In this document: piece by piece, positions 6,986 through 15,023 of the stretch
Layout: every line of letters begins with the position of its first letter
Position numbering within the stretch: position 1 is the stretch's first letter
Assembly (NCBI GenBank): GCA_002471805.1
Contig: DKQR01000022.1
Location: 1-23,867 of the forward strand
Source: Fidelibacterota bacterium UBA7303
GTDB taxonomy: Bacteria; Fidelibacterota; Marinisomatia; Marinisomatales; UBA1611
Direction of reading: 5' to 3'
Length of the DNA stretch: 23,867 nucleotides
Position numbers and translations under genes: made by a program
The notes under the pieces: generated by a model
Told to the model about the DNA's origin: nothing
Database searches by the model: none
What the model saw: only the letters and a program-made list of their open reading frames with translations

Positions 6986-7786
6986 ATGGATAACAGGCCC
7001 ATAGGCGTTTTTGATTCAGGGATAGGGGGATTGACTGTTGTCAATGCCTTGGTAAAAACTTTACCCCAGGAGGCGGTTGTCTACGTGGGAGATACAGCCC
7101 GGGTTCCTTATGGCAATAAAAGCACTGAACGAATTCAGCAATATTCTGAAGAAATAACCAAATGGCTTATCAAACAAGGATGCAAAATGATCGTGGTTGC
7201 CTGCAATACAGCATCTTCCCAGGCGCTGGATGGTTTGAAATCAAAATTTGATATTCCCATTATTGGTGTGATTGAACCAGGCATTGAGGCGGCTATACAT
7301 GCCACACAAAATCATCGAATTGGTGTATTGGGGACCTATGGTACAATCAGATCCGATGCTTATGGCAAAGCATTGAGAAAACTTAATGGGAATATTTCAG
7401 TTATCAGTCAAGCCTGTCCCTTGTTTGTTCCCCTGGCAGAAGAAGGTTGGGTAAGTGGTGATGTACCCGAAACAATTGCAAAAACATATCTCGAAAACAT
7501 CATTACATCGGATGTTGATACCTTGATTTTAGGGTGTACTCATTATCCATTGTTAAAAACAACCATTAACAAAGTAATGGGTGGAAAAGTGAACTTGGTG
7601 GACTCCGGTGAAACTACAGCAGCAGTGGTGCGATCAGTTTTAAATAAACTTGAACTTTATCCTGAAAATGGTAAATCAGGTAAAATTTTTTGTCGCGTAA
7701 CTGATTCCGTGGAACTGTTTGAGTCCTTAGCGGGGAGATTTCTAGATGCCCCCATCAGCAACGCATCACACATTGACATATTCTGA
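6986..7786 (+). CDS. murI: Glutamate racemase
   Basis: Cofactor-independent racemase making D-glutamate for peptidoglycan. The family motifs are all present: IGVFDSGIGGLTVVNAL at the N terminus with the Asp-Ser pair, VYVGDTARVPYGNKS, the first catalytic Cys in VVACNTASS, and the second in LILGCTHYPLL. 266 aa is the usual length. The start ATG has GGAAGA (6973-6978) seven bases upstream. It follows the amidase by 3 bases. The last 41 bases overlap folC in another frame, so translation of the two is probably coupled. Confidence 0.95.
   Translation: MDNRPIGVFDSGIGGLTVVNALVKTLPQEAVVYVGDTARVPYGNKSTERIQQYSEEITKWLIKQGCKMIVVACNTASSQALDGLKSKFDIPIIGVIEPGIEAAIHATQNHRIGVLGTYGTIRSDAYGKALRKLNGNISVISQACPLFVPLAEEGWVSGDVPETIAKTYLENIITSDVDTLILGCTHYPLLKTTINKVMGGKVNLVDSGETTAAVVRSVLNKLELYPENGKSGKIFCRVTDSVELFESLAGRFLDAPISNASHIDIF
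7732..7737 (+). promoter_or_regulatory. Ribosome binding site that fixes the folC start
   Basis: GGGGAG at 7732-7737 lies eight bases before ATG 7746, inside the 3' end of murI. It favours 7746 over the later in-frame TTG at 7773, which is nearer to the usual N terminus of the family but has no Shine-Dalgarno sequence. Confidence 0.6.
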
Positions 7787-9041
7787 TCTTTCATCTCTAC
7801 TCAAATCTTTATATAGCCTCCAGCGCCATGGCATCAAACTTGGCCTAGAGCATACATATCGGTTACTCGAGTCCATTGGGAACCCCCATGATGGGTTGGT
7901 ATTTATTCATGTAGCTGGTACTAACGGCAAAGGTTCCACCTGTGCCATGATTTCCAGCATGCTGCGGGCATTGGGGAAAAAAGTTGGATTGTATACATCT
8001 CCTCATTTATTGCACTTCAATGAGCGCATACGGGTGGATGGTTTCCCGATCAGCGACCAAGAAATAATAATGTTCATGAATAAAGCTGAAGATGATATTA
8101 TGCAAATCGAATCAACATTTTTTGAAACCACCACAGCAATGGCTTTAGATCATTTTAAAAATAATGAAGTGGATGTAGCTGTTATTGAAACTGGTTTGGG
8201 AGGCTCGCTCGATTCGACAAATGTAATCAACCCGGTTTTATCGGTTATTACTCCCGTTTCTTTAGATCATAGGGATATTTTAGGTGAAGATATTGTAAAA
8301 ATAGCCACAGAAAAAGCTGGAATTATCAAGCCGGGAGTACCACTAATTCTGGCTGAGCAGGAAAAAAAGGTTGAAAGACTTTTTCAAAAAAAAGCTGATC
8401 AGGTTAATTCTGAAATTCAAATAGTAAAAAACTCCATGGTGCTAGACATTGACTTCGACCAAAATGGATGTCACTTTTCTTTCGAAAGCGATTTGTATCA
8501 TTTACCTCTTATTGGCACTCACCAGGCCTATAATGCTGCCATGGCTGTAAAGTCTGTTCAAAAATATGATTCTACAATTAAGACCGCTGAATTACAGACA
8601 GGTTTAAAAACTGTGCAATGGCCTGGCAGGCTTGAAAAAGTAGATAATTTTATTTATTACGATGTGGCTCATAACCAGGCAGGTATTTCTTCTGTAATAA
8701 AGACAATAAAAAGACTTTATCCCAACAGGCCGTTGATTGGTCTGTTTTGTTTAAAAAATGATAAAGAGTTTGTCTTAATTGCAAAATCTTTTCAGGATAG
8801 TATGAATACGGTTTATGTAACAACGGACAAAAATGGATTATTAATTGACTCCTATAGATTGTGGGAATCTCTAAAAAATATAGGGTGCAAAAGTGAACCA
8901 GTTGATACCGTATCTGCAGGAATTGCCAGAATGAAGTTGAAAATCAACCAGGGTGGAATAGGGCTTATTTTTGGGAGTCATTATATTGCTGAAGAAGTTT
9001 ACAAGGAATTTGAAATATCGTTTGATACAGGGCAAATTTAG
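7746..9041 (+). CDS. folC: Folylpolyglutamate synthase / dihydrofolate synthase
   Basis: Mur-ligase-like ATP enzyme that adds glutamate to dihydropteroate or to folates. Visible motifs: RHGIKLGLEHTYRLLESIGN, P-loop in FIHVAGTNGKGST, LYTSPHLLHFNERIRVDG, ETGLGGSLDSTNVI, VSLDHRDILGEDIVKIATEKAGI (SLDHxxxLG with KAGI, the usual lysine region), and the C-terminal domain YDVAHNQAG (normally DGAHN, with Val in place of Gly). 431 aa, normal length. It starts inside the end of murI. It is the last gene of the barrel-amidase-murI-folC run; an 81-base gap with a hairpin separates it from rho. Whether it has both synthase activities cannot be read, but no second folC is in the window. Confidence 0.93.
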   Translation: MPPSATHHTLTYSDLSSLLKSLYSLQRHGIKLGLEHTYRLLESIGNPHDGLVFIHVAGTNGKGSTCAMISSMLRALGKKVGLYTSPHLLHFNERIRVDGFPISDQEIIMFMNKAEDDIMQIESTFFETTTAMALDHFKNNEVDVAVIETGLGGSLDSTNVINPVLSVITPVSLDHRDILGEDIVKIATEKAGIIKPGVPLILAEQEKKVERLFQKKADQVNSEIQIVKNSMVLDIDFDQNGCHFSFESDLYHLPLIGTHQAYNAAMAVKSVQKYDSTIKTAELQTGLKTVQWPGRLEKVDNFIYYDVAHNQAGISSVIKTIKRLYPNRPLIGLFCLKNDKEFVLIAKSFQDSMNTVYVTTDKNGLLIDSYRLWESLKNIGCKSEPVDTVSAGIARMKLKINQGGIGLIFGSHYIAEEVYKEFEISFDTGQI

Positions 9042-9053
9042 TGTAACTTTACG

Positions 9054-9077
9054 ACTCTTTGCTCCCCTGCAGAGAGT
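9054..9077 (+). terminator. Hairpin in the folC-rho gap (weak terminator or rho leader)
   Basis: ACTCTTTGC (9054-9062) pairs with GCAGAGAGT (9069-9077) with one T-G wobble around a TCCCCT loop. The following bases, TATATTTCT, form only a poor T run. It may end the folC transcript inefficiently or be part of the rho 5' leader, since rho is autoregulated in many bacteria. The 81-base gap holds no other clear signal apart from the rho ribosome binding site (AGAGGA near 9108-9113). Confidence 0.45.
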
Positions 9078-9122
9078 TATATTTCTAAAATTCCATAGAT
9101 TTTGTGAAGAGGATTTATTTAC

Positions 9123-10373
9123 ATGGATCTTAATGAACTACAATCCCTAGGTATTCGCGAACTTACAGAGTTGGCCAATAAACTTGATGTTGAGGGCGGT
9201 GTTGCCGGTCTTAATAAACAGGAACTCACTGTCCGGATATTAGAGGCACAAGCCAAAAAGGATGGTAGCGTGGTAGCCCGCGGAGTTCTGGAAGTGATGC
9301 AGGATGGTTACGGGTTTCTGCGTTCACCAGATTTCAACTATTTACCCGGCCCTGATGATATTTATGTCAGCCCTTCCCAGATAAAAAGATTTAGGTTAAA
9401 AACGGGTCACGAAGTTTCAGGACAGATTCGTCCCCCGAAATCCAAAGAACGCTTTTATGCCTTACTAAAAGTCGATCAAGTTAATGATCAACCACCAGAA
9501 AAAATGAAAGAATGTATCTTGTTTGAGAATTTTACTCCGCTGTACCCAGACGAAAAAATTAATTTGGAAACAGATGAAAAAAATCTTTCTATGCGTATTA
9601 TGGATCTGATTTCACCCATTGGAATGGGACAAAGAGGACTGATTGTGGCCCAGCCAAAAACAGGCAAAACCATTTTATTGCAGAAACTAGCCAATGCCAT
9701 CAGTGAAAATCATCCTAAGACAAAAAGAATTGTTCTGTTAATTGATGAACGCCCGGAAGAAGTAACTGATATGAAACGCAATGTTGATGCTGCTGTGGTC
9801 AGTTCTACCTTCGATGAACCTCCGGAACGCCATGTTTCCGTGGCTGATATGGTGCTTCAAAAAGCCAAACGCATGGTAGAATACGGTCATGATGTAGTTA
9901 TTCTTTTGGATAGTATCACCCGCTTGGGCCGAGCGCACAATGCCGTAATACCTCATAGTGGCAAGATTCTTTCGGGAGGTGTAGATTTCAATGCTCTAAA
10001 GAAGCCTAAACAATTCCTTGGCGCTGCGAGGAACACAGAAGAAGGAGGTAGTTTAACGATTATAGCGACTGCCTTAGTGGATACCGGCAGCCGAGCGGAT
10101 GAAGTTATCTTTGAAGAATTCAAAGGGACCGGGAATATGGAATTGGCTCTTGATCGAAGATTAAGTGACAGACGATTATTTCCATCATTTGATATTATTC
10201 GTTCTGGAACAAGAAAAGAAGAACTTCTATTGTCCAGGAAAGAATTGGGCAGAATGTGGATTCTAAGAAAGTTGCTTAATGAAATGAGCGTTGAGGAAGC
10301 AATGGAATTTATGTTGGATCGAATTAAACGGACCAAAACCAATGTAGAATTCTTGGATACGATGAGTCAATAA
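9123..10373 (+). CDS. rho: Transcription termination factor Rho
   Basis: Hexameric RNA-dependent ATPase that ends transcription. Residues 1-45 form the small N-terminal helical domain (LNELQSLGIRELTELANKL). About 50-120 is the cold-shock-like RNA-binding domain (GVLEVMQDGYGFLRSP, DDIYVSPSQIKRFRLKTG). The ATPase core has Walker A in GLIVAQPKTGKT (E. coli has PPKAGKT, so the Pro-Ala positions are changed here), LLIDERPEEVTDM, Walker B in VVILLDSITRLGRAHN, the Q-loop region SGGVDFNALKKPKQFLGAAR, and the R-loop and arginine-finger region TGSRADEVIFEEFKGTGNMEL. 416 aa, close to the E. coli length, with no inserted domain of the kind seen in several other phyla. The next gene starts 24 bases downstream, so the two are probably co-transcribed. 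Confidence 0.97.
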   Translation: MDLNELQSLGIRELTELANKLDVEGGVAGLNKQELTVRILEAQAKKDGSVVARGVLEVMQDGYGFLRSPDFNYLPGPDDIYVSPSQIKRFRLKTGHEVSGQIRPPKSKERFYALLKVDQVNDQPPEKMKECILFENFTPLYPDEKINLETDEKNLSMRIMDLISPIGMGQRGLIVAQPKTGKTILLQKLANAISENHPKTKRIVLLIDERPEEVTDMKRNVDAAVVSSTFDEPPERHVSVADMVLQKAKRMVEYGHDVVILLDSITRLGRAHNAVIPHSGKILSGGVDFNALKKPKQFLGAARNTEEGGSLTIIATALVDTGSRADEVIFEEFKGTGNMELALDRRLSDRRLFPSFDIIRSGTRKEELLLSRKELGRMWILRKLLNEMSVEEAMEFMLDRIKRTKTNVEFLDTMSQ

Positions 10374-10397
10374 TATTTGGATTAAACTATTGCATAT

Positions 10398-11438
10398 ATG
10401 AGTGATTCTCCTTCGAATATAGAGTCAGTTGTAGCCCGAATCATTACGGATAAACCAGTTAGGAAAACTCCGTATCAGGTCAAAGGCGTTTTTATACGCC
10501 AGTACCCCGACGAACCAGTCATTCCCATGTTAGATGGTACCTACAGGGATAAGTTTCTCTATCCTCGAGTACAGGTTAAAATTCTCAATGAACAAATCTA
10601 CATAATCGGTATCCATGAAGGGGTCAAACCGGTGCTTTCCCTTGTCAAAAATTTTGATATGTTTGATTTTGGAAATATCACCTTCGAGATTAAAAATACC
10701 GATATAGAACAAGATGAACAGCAATTCATCCCAACCGATCGACTCATACGCTATCGGTTTATTACACCCTGGGTTGCCTTGAACCAGATGACGGGAGGGA
10801 AATACCGATTTTTAACCAATCAGGAAAAACCTTCTTTTTTAAATCGCCTGCTTGGGCAAAATATTGTTTTTATGGCTAAAGAAGTCGGTATTGATCTGAA
10901 TGATAAAGTGTTCACAAAGGTTAAAGTATCCAGTCTCTTTCCGAAACCGGTAGATGAAAATAAATGGGGCGCATTCATGGGTGAATTCAAAACAAATTTT
11001 GTATTGCCTAATTATATTGGGGTCGGAAATGGCATTACCCGCGGGTACGGTACCATTTATGGGATGTTTAATCCAGAAACGTTTTCATTTGATGAAGATA
11101 AGCTTGCCAAAGAAAAGTCTGAAACTCCAACAGAAACCTTTACGGAAGATGATGATCAAATAGACAGCGTTGAGGCCCATGAAGTACCAAAACCTAAGCG
11201 TCGCCAGCGCAAACCTAGACCCAAAAAGACCAGCCGCCGGAAAAGAAAATCATCTCATCAACACAACTCACAGGCGAGGGGAAAACGCACTGGTGGCAGA
11301 ATCTTTTCTGAAGAATTTGATATTGAGGATGATAAACCTCAAAAAGGAAATATGATAGCGGATGATAAAATTGAAGAGTCACCCGATGATTCAAAGTTCA
11401 ATACTGAAAAGCACCACAAACGACAGCATAAATTTTGA
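10398..11438 (+). CDS. Stand-alone Cas6-like RAMP protein with basic C-terminal tail
   Basis: 346-aa protein that I place, with moderate confidence, in the Cas6-related (RAMP, ferredoxin-like) superfamily. Residues about 15-235 are globular. LYPRVQVKILNEQIYIIGIHEG (residues 54-75, given here as overlapping LYPRVQVKILNEQ and YIIGIHEG), YRFITPWVALN at about 119-129, FLNRLLGQNIVFMAKEVG, and especially GVGNGITRGYG (208-218) follow the Cas6 C-terminal glycine loop pattern GhGxxxxxGhG exactly. A similar family of solitary Cas6-like proteins occurs in Bacteroidetes. The only His before residue 260 is His73, so the N-terminal catalytic His typical of Cas6 nucleases is not seen. From 236 on the chain is low complexity: acidic, then 14 Lys/Arg in 20 residues at 265-284, then acidic, then basic. 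No CRISPR array or other cas gene is in the window. Its stop overlaps the aminotransferase start (TTGA). It could bind RNA without cutting it; that is inference. Confidence 0.6.
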   Translation: MSDSPSNIESVVARIITDKPVRKTPYQVKGVFIRQYPDEPVIPMLDGTYRDKFLYPRVQVKILNEQIYIIGIHEGVKPVLSLVKNFDMFDFGNITFEIKNTDIEQDEQQFIPTDRLIRYRFITPWVALNQMTGGKYRFLTNQEKPSFLNRLLGQNIVFMAKEVGIDLNDKVFTKVKVSSLFPKPVDENKWGAFMGEFKTNFVLPNYIGVGNGITRGYGTIYGMFNPETFSFDEDKLAKEKSETPTETFTEDDDQIDSVEAHEVPKPKRRQRKPRPKKTSRRKRKSSHQHNSQARGKRTGGRIFSEEFDIEDDKPQKGNMIADDKIEESPDDSKFNTEKHHKRQHKF

Positions 11439-12637
11439 GCTATTCCCTAGCAGATCGGATTCATAGAGTCCGACCATCCTTTACACTGCAAATGGCCACT
11501 CGAGCCGCAGAAATGCGTGATGAGGGCATTGATGTTATTAATTTTTCAGTGGGAGAACCTGACTTTAATACTCCAATTCATATTATAAACGCAGGTAAAA
11601 AAGCCATGGATGACGGTTATACCAAATATACAGCTGGTCCGGGCATGATTGAATTACGCAAAGCTATTTGTGAAAAACTGGAACGTGAAAATGGAATTAA
11701 CTATAATCCGGCAGAAATTTTGGTTTCCAATGGTGAAAAACAAAGCCTGTACAATGTATGCCAAGCCTTATTCAATGAGGGAGATGAAGTAATCACCTTT
11801 GCGCCATATTGGGTATCATTCCCAGAATTTGTAAGACTTGCCGATGCCGAACCTGTTATTGTAAATACAGTTGCAGAGCAGAATTTTGAACCTGATTTTG
11901 CTGATTTATCCCGCAAAATGTCTGATAAAATAAAGGGTGTAATTATAAACTCTCCCTCCAATCCTACCGGCGGTGTCTGGCGAGCAGAAACTATAATACA
12001 CCTTTTAAAAATGGCGAAGGAACACAATTGGGTATTGATTTCTGATGAATGCTATGAACGGCTGGTTTACGATGGTGAGTTTGTCAGTGCAGAAAAATTG
12101 AACCGTGACCAAAAGATCGGAGCAATTGTTGTTACATGCATCAGTTTGTCTAAAACCTATGCCATGACAGGTTGGAGGATTGGATATGCGGCTGGACCTG
12201 CAGATATTATAAAAGCAATGTCAAAAATCCAGGGCCAGGCAACTTCCTGCGCAAATTCAATTGGTCAAATGGCGGGCATTGAGGCCCTGACCGGAGATCA
12301 AAATTGCGTTGATGAAATGCGGTCTAAATTTCGAGAAAGACGAGATTATATTATTCCTTTATTAAACAGTTTGCCGGAAGTCACTTGTGCAGTACCTGGC
12401 GGTGCTTTTTATGTCTTCCCGGACTTCAGTTCCTATCTTGGCAGAAAAACGAATGATAAAATATTGAAAGATACATTTGATATTTCTGAGTATATTCTTG
12501 GTTCTGCGCGGGTGGTTACGGTTCCCGGTGACGGATTTGGTGCCCCGGGGCACATACGGTTTTCATATGCTACCAGCAAGGTAATTATTCAAAAAGGAAT
12601 AGAACGGGTCAAGACTGCTCTTGAAAAAATTATTTAA
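11435..12637 (+). CDS. aspC: Aspartate aminotransferase-type PLP enzyme (class I)
   Basis: PLP-dependent aminotransferase of the AspB/AspC Ib type, which interconverts aspartate and 2-oxoglutarate with oxaloacetate and glutamate. The TTG start at 11435 is right, because family members begin as here (SYSLADRIHRVRPS); it overlaps the previous stop in TTGA. Motifs: INFSVGEPDFNTP, YTKYTAGPGMIELRKA, INSPSNPTGGVW, ISDECYERLVYDG, the PLP lysine in SLSKTYAMTGWRIGYAAG, and the C-terminal Arg in GHIRFSYATS that binds the substrate carboxylate. 400 aa, usual length. Substrate preference (aspartate, or prephenate as in some Ib members) cannot be settled. It lies between the Cas6-like gene and L31. Confidence 0.92.
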   Translation: MSYSLADRIHRVRPSFTLQMATRAAEMRDEGIDVINFSVGEPDFNTPIHIINAGKKAMDDGYTKYTAGPGMIELRKAICEKLERENGINYNPAEILVSNGEKQSLYNVCQALFNEGDEVITFAPYWVSFPEFVRLADAEPVIVNTVAEQNFEPDFADLSRKMSDKIKGVIINSPSNPTGGVWRAETIIHLLKMAKEHNWVLISDECYERLVYDGEFVSAEKLNRDQKIGAIVVTCISLSKTYAMTGWRIGYAAGPADIIKAMSKIQGQATSCANSIGQMAGIEALTGDQNCVDEMRSKFRERRDYIIPLLNSLPEVTCAVPGGAFYVFPDFSSYLGRKTNDKILKDTFDISEYILGSARVVTVPGDGFGAPGHIRFSYATSKVIIQKGIERVKTALEKII

Positions 12638-12648
12638 GGAATGAAATT

Positions 12649-12897
12649 ATGAAAAAAGGAATTCATCCGGAAAATTATCGCTTAGTTGTTTTTAAAGATA
12701 CATCCTGTGATTATGCATTTCTCACTCGGTCCACTGCGGAAACCAAGGAAACAATAAAGTGGGATGATGGCAATGAATATCCATTGTGTAAAATCGAGAT
12801 TTCGGATAAGTCACACCCCTTCTTTACGGGACAGCAAAATTTAGTAGATACAGCAGGACGAATCGAAAAATTCAATAAGAAATACGGCCGTAAATAG
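12649..12897 (+). CDS. rpmE2: 50S ribosomal protein L31, type B
   Basis: Ribosomal protein bL31 in the zinc-free (C-minus, type B) form. The sequence reads MKKGIHPENYRLVVFKD, FLTRSTAETKETI, DGNEYPLCKIEISDKSHPFF and LVDTAGRIEKFNKKYG, a close match to the type B family. The two Cys residues (in TSCDY and LCKIE) are not in CxxC pairs, so no zinc knuckle. 82 aa is typical of type B. AAGGA at 12636-12640 gives a good ribosome binding site eight bases before ATG. A strong terminator follows at 12911-12955, closing the rho-to-L31 unit. Confidence 0.95.
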   Translation: MKKGIHPENYRLVVFKDTSCDYAFLTRSTAETKETIKWDDGNEYPLCKIEISDKSHPFFTGQQNLVDTAGRIEKFNKKYGRK

Positions 12898-12910
12898 CCG
12901 GAAATTCCAC

Positions 12911-12955
12911 ATAGCTCTGCAATCAGCTCAATGCTGGTTATAGAGCTATTTTTTT
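12911..12955 (+). terminator. Strong intrinsic terminator after rpmE2
   Basis: Outer stem ATAGCTCT (12911-12918) pairs with AGAGCTAT (12942-12949), and an inner stem AATCAGC (12921-12927) with GCTGGTT (12933-12939), closing on a TCAAT loop. It runs into seven T (12949-12955). It ends 33 bases before the chosen start of the next gene. Confidence 0.9.
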
Positions 12956-12988
12956 GTTTAAATGAATCGCTTTCTTTTACTGGCAACA

Positions 12989-13918
12989 ATGAAACCTTCT
13001 ATTCTCGTAGGCGGACAGGCCGTTATAGAGGGTGTAATGATGCGTGTGCCTGGCGCTTATGCGACTGCAGTACGTGACCCAGAGGGTGTAGTACATGTGG
13101 ACCGTAAGCTATTTCAATCTGTCACAGAACGTTCCAGGCTGTGGGGAAAACCAATTTTCCGCGGGATGGCATCTTTATTTGAAGCCATGAGAATGGGCCT
13201 CGCGACACTGCAGTGGTCTGCTGATATTGCTATGCCGGAAGAAGGGAAACAAAACAAGATCGCCGAATTCTTTTCCACGATATTTGCAATAGGGTTGGCG
13301 ATCACGCTTTTTATGATTGCTCCCATGTGGATTACCACAAAATTTATGAATATTGAAAAAGAAGCATTGTGGTTCAATCTGGTATCCGGAGCATTTCGGA
13401 TCATGTTCTTTGTGGTGTATTTACTGGTGATTTCACTTATGAAAGATGTGCGACGCTTGTTCCAATACCACGGAGCAGAACATCGGGTAGTTTATAATTT
13501 TGAATCGGGAAATGATATAAATGTGGAAAACGCACAGTCTTTTCCAACCCAGCATCCACGATGCGGGACCAGTTTTCTTTTTATTGTCCTGCTTTCCGCT
13601 ATTTTAGTTTTTGCATTTGTGGATACAGTTGTTATGTATTTCCTTGGAACGATTTCTTTACCAATCCGTCTTTTGTTTCATTTACCTATGATACCATTTG
13701 TATCCGGTGTTGGATATGAATTGATTAAATCAACCGCAAAAAGTGATTCATTATTGTATAGTCTATTAAAGAAGCCGGGACTCTGGCTCCAAAATATCAC
13801 GACAAAACACCCGGAAGATAATATGGTGGAAGTTTCGATTACGGCGTTGAAAGAAGCCTTTGGTGACAGGTACGAAAATATGGCTGGAAAAGAATATACC
13901 GCAGAGGCCATTGGGTGA
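12989..13918 (+). CDS. DUF1385 family membrane protein (YqhQ-like)
   Basis: Integral membrane protein of the DUF1385 family (B. subtilis YqhQ); molecular function unknown. ATG 12989 is preferred over ATG 12962, because family members begin almost directly with VGGQAVIEGVMMR, and 12962 is seven bases from the terminator T run. Neither has a Shine-Dalgarno sequence. Signatures: VGGQAVIEGVMMRVPGAYA, FRGMASLFEAMRMG, YHGAEHRVVYNFESG and HPRCGTSFLF. About four hydrophobic spans: near residues 94-117, 125-146, 193-217 and 220-245. Neighbourhood with L31, prfA and prmC is a recurrent arrangement for this family and suggests a link with translation, but no mechanism is known. The stop overlaps the prfA start (GTGA). 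Confidence 0.9.
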   Translation: MKPSILVGGQAVIEGVMMRVPGAYATAVRDPEGVVHVDRKLFQSVTERSRLWGKPIFRGMASLFEAMRMGLATLQWSADIAMPEEGKQNKIAEFFSTIFAIGLAITLFMIAPMWITTKFMNIEKEALWFNLVSGAFRIMFFVVYLLVISLMKDVRRLFQYHGAEHRVVYNFESGNDINVENAQSFPTQHPRCGTSFLFIVLLSAILVFAFVDTVVMYFLGTISLPIRLLFHLPMIPFVSGVGYELIKSTAKSDSLLYSLLKKPGLWLQNITTKHPEDNMVEVSITALKEAFGDRYENMAGKEYTAEAIG

Positions 13919-14982
13919 GAGATAAGTTAAAAGCCATTATTGAAAAGCATGCCCACCTGGCCGAGCAAATGGCAGACCCCGAGATTTATAATGACCAGAG
14001 AAAACTCACGTCTATTGCTAAAGAACATCGGTCCATGACAGAAATCGTTACAGTAGGCAAAGAATACATTTCAGTTTTGGATCAGATTACCGATGATAAA
14101 GAGGCCCTGGAAAGTGGTGACGAAGATCTTAAAGAAATCGCCCGGGGAGAATTGAATGAGCTTGAAGAACAACAAGCTAAACTGGAAGAAAAATTGAAAA
14201 TTCTTCTTTTACCAAATGATCCAAACGATGATAAAAACCTGATCCTGGAAATCCGTGCAGGTACGGGAGGGGAAGAAGCAGCGCTTTTTGCTGCAGATCT
14301 TTACCGTGTTTATATGCGCTATGCGGAGCGAAACGACTGGGTCTTTAAGGTCATGAATTCCAACGACACCGGTATCGGCGGGATGAAGGAAGTTATCGTG
14401 TCCATGAAAGGTGATAGAGCCTACGGCATGCTGAAATATGAAAGCGGTGTCCATCGCGTACAGCGCGTACCCAAAACAGAAACAAGTGGTCGTGTGCACA
14501 CTTCTGCAGCTACCGTTGCCGTGTTGCCGGAAGCGGAAGATGTAGATATCGAAGTGAACTCTGCAGATCTGAAAATCGATACCTACCGTGCAAGCGGTGC
14601 TGGCGGTCAGCATGTAAACAAAACAGAATCTGCCATTCGAATAACCCATATTCCTACTGGGCTGGTTGTAACCTGCCAGGATGAATCATCCCAACATAAA
14701 AATCGTGCTGCTGCATTGAAAGTTTTAAAATCACGCTTGTTGGCCGCAGAGCAGGAAAAAGCCGCAGCAGAAAGAGCTGAAGAACGAAAAAGTCTGGTCT
14801 CTACCGGTGACCGTTCAGCCAAGATTCGCACCTATAATTTTCCTCAGGGTCGTGTCACCGATCATCGCATTAATTTTACTACCTACCGGTTGCAAGAAAT
14901 ATTGGATGGTAACATTACGGAGATTATCGAGCAGTTGAAAATTGCCGAACAGCAGGAACTGCTGGCTGCGGCAACAAAATGA
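13915..14982 (+). CDS. prfA: Peptide chain release factor 1
   Basis: Class I release factor for UAA and UAG. The codon-recognition tripeptide PxT appears as PKT in HRVQRVPKTETSGR, as expected for RF1 rather than the SPF of RF2. The GGQ catalytic motif is in YRASGAGGQHVNKTESA at about residues 225-241, and TSAATVAVLPE precedes it. 355 aa, normal length. The start is GTG 13915, in a GTGA overlap with DUF1385. The modifying enzyme PrmC follows 41 bases later. No in-frame stop or frameshift is present. Confidence 0.97.
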   Translation: MRDKLKAIIEKHAHLAEQMADPEIYNDQRKLTSIAKEHRSMTEIVTVGKEYISVLDQITDDKEALESGDEDLKEIARGELNELEEQQAKLEEKLKILLLPNDPNDDKNLILEIRAGTGGEEAALFAADLYRVYMRYAERNDWVFKVMNSNDTGIGGMKEVIVSMKGDRAYGMLKYESGVHRVQRVPKTETSGRVHTSAATVAVLPEAEDVDIEVNSADLKIDTYRASGAGGQHVNKTESAIRITHIPTGLVVTCQDESSQHKNRAAALKVLKSRLLAAEQEKAAAERAEERKSLVSTGDRSAKIRTYNFPQGRVTDHRINFTTYRLQEILDGNITEIIEQLKIAEQQELLAAATK

Positions 14983-15023
14983 GCTGGAATTATTATTTTT
15001 ATTGGCTGTTAAAAGACTGAATT

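Noticed and set aside
9953..10342. 129-aa minus-strand frame inside rho
   Set aside because: Antisense shadow; Ser/Leu-rich composition typical of the reverse complement of a real gene.
10954..11355. Short plus-strand frames inside the Cas6-like gene (10954-11163 and 11170-11355)
   Set aside because: Same-strand shadows of the real gene with no ribosome binding site or family resemblance; the low-complexity, Lys-rich tail keeps other frames open.
10398..11438. CRISPR locus next to the Cas6-like gene
   Set aside because: I looked for repeated 25-40 base units and other cas genes around it and saw none; neighbours are housekeeping genes.
14209..14649. 146-aa minus-strand frame inside prfA
   Set aside because: A long antisense shadow of a strongly conserved gene, with no minus-strand ribosome binding site seen and no family resemblance.
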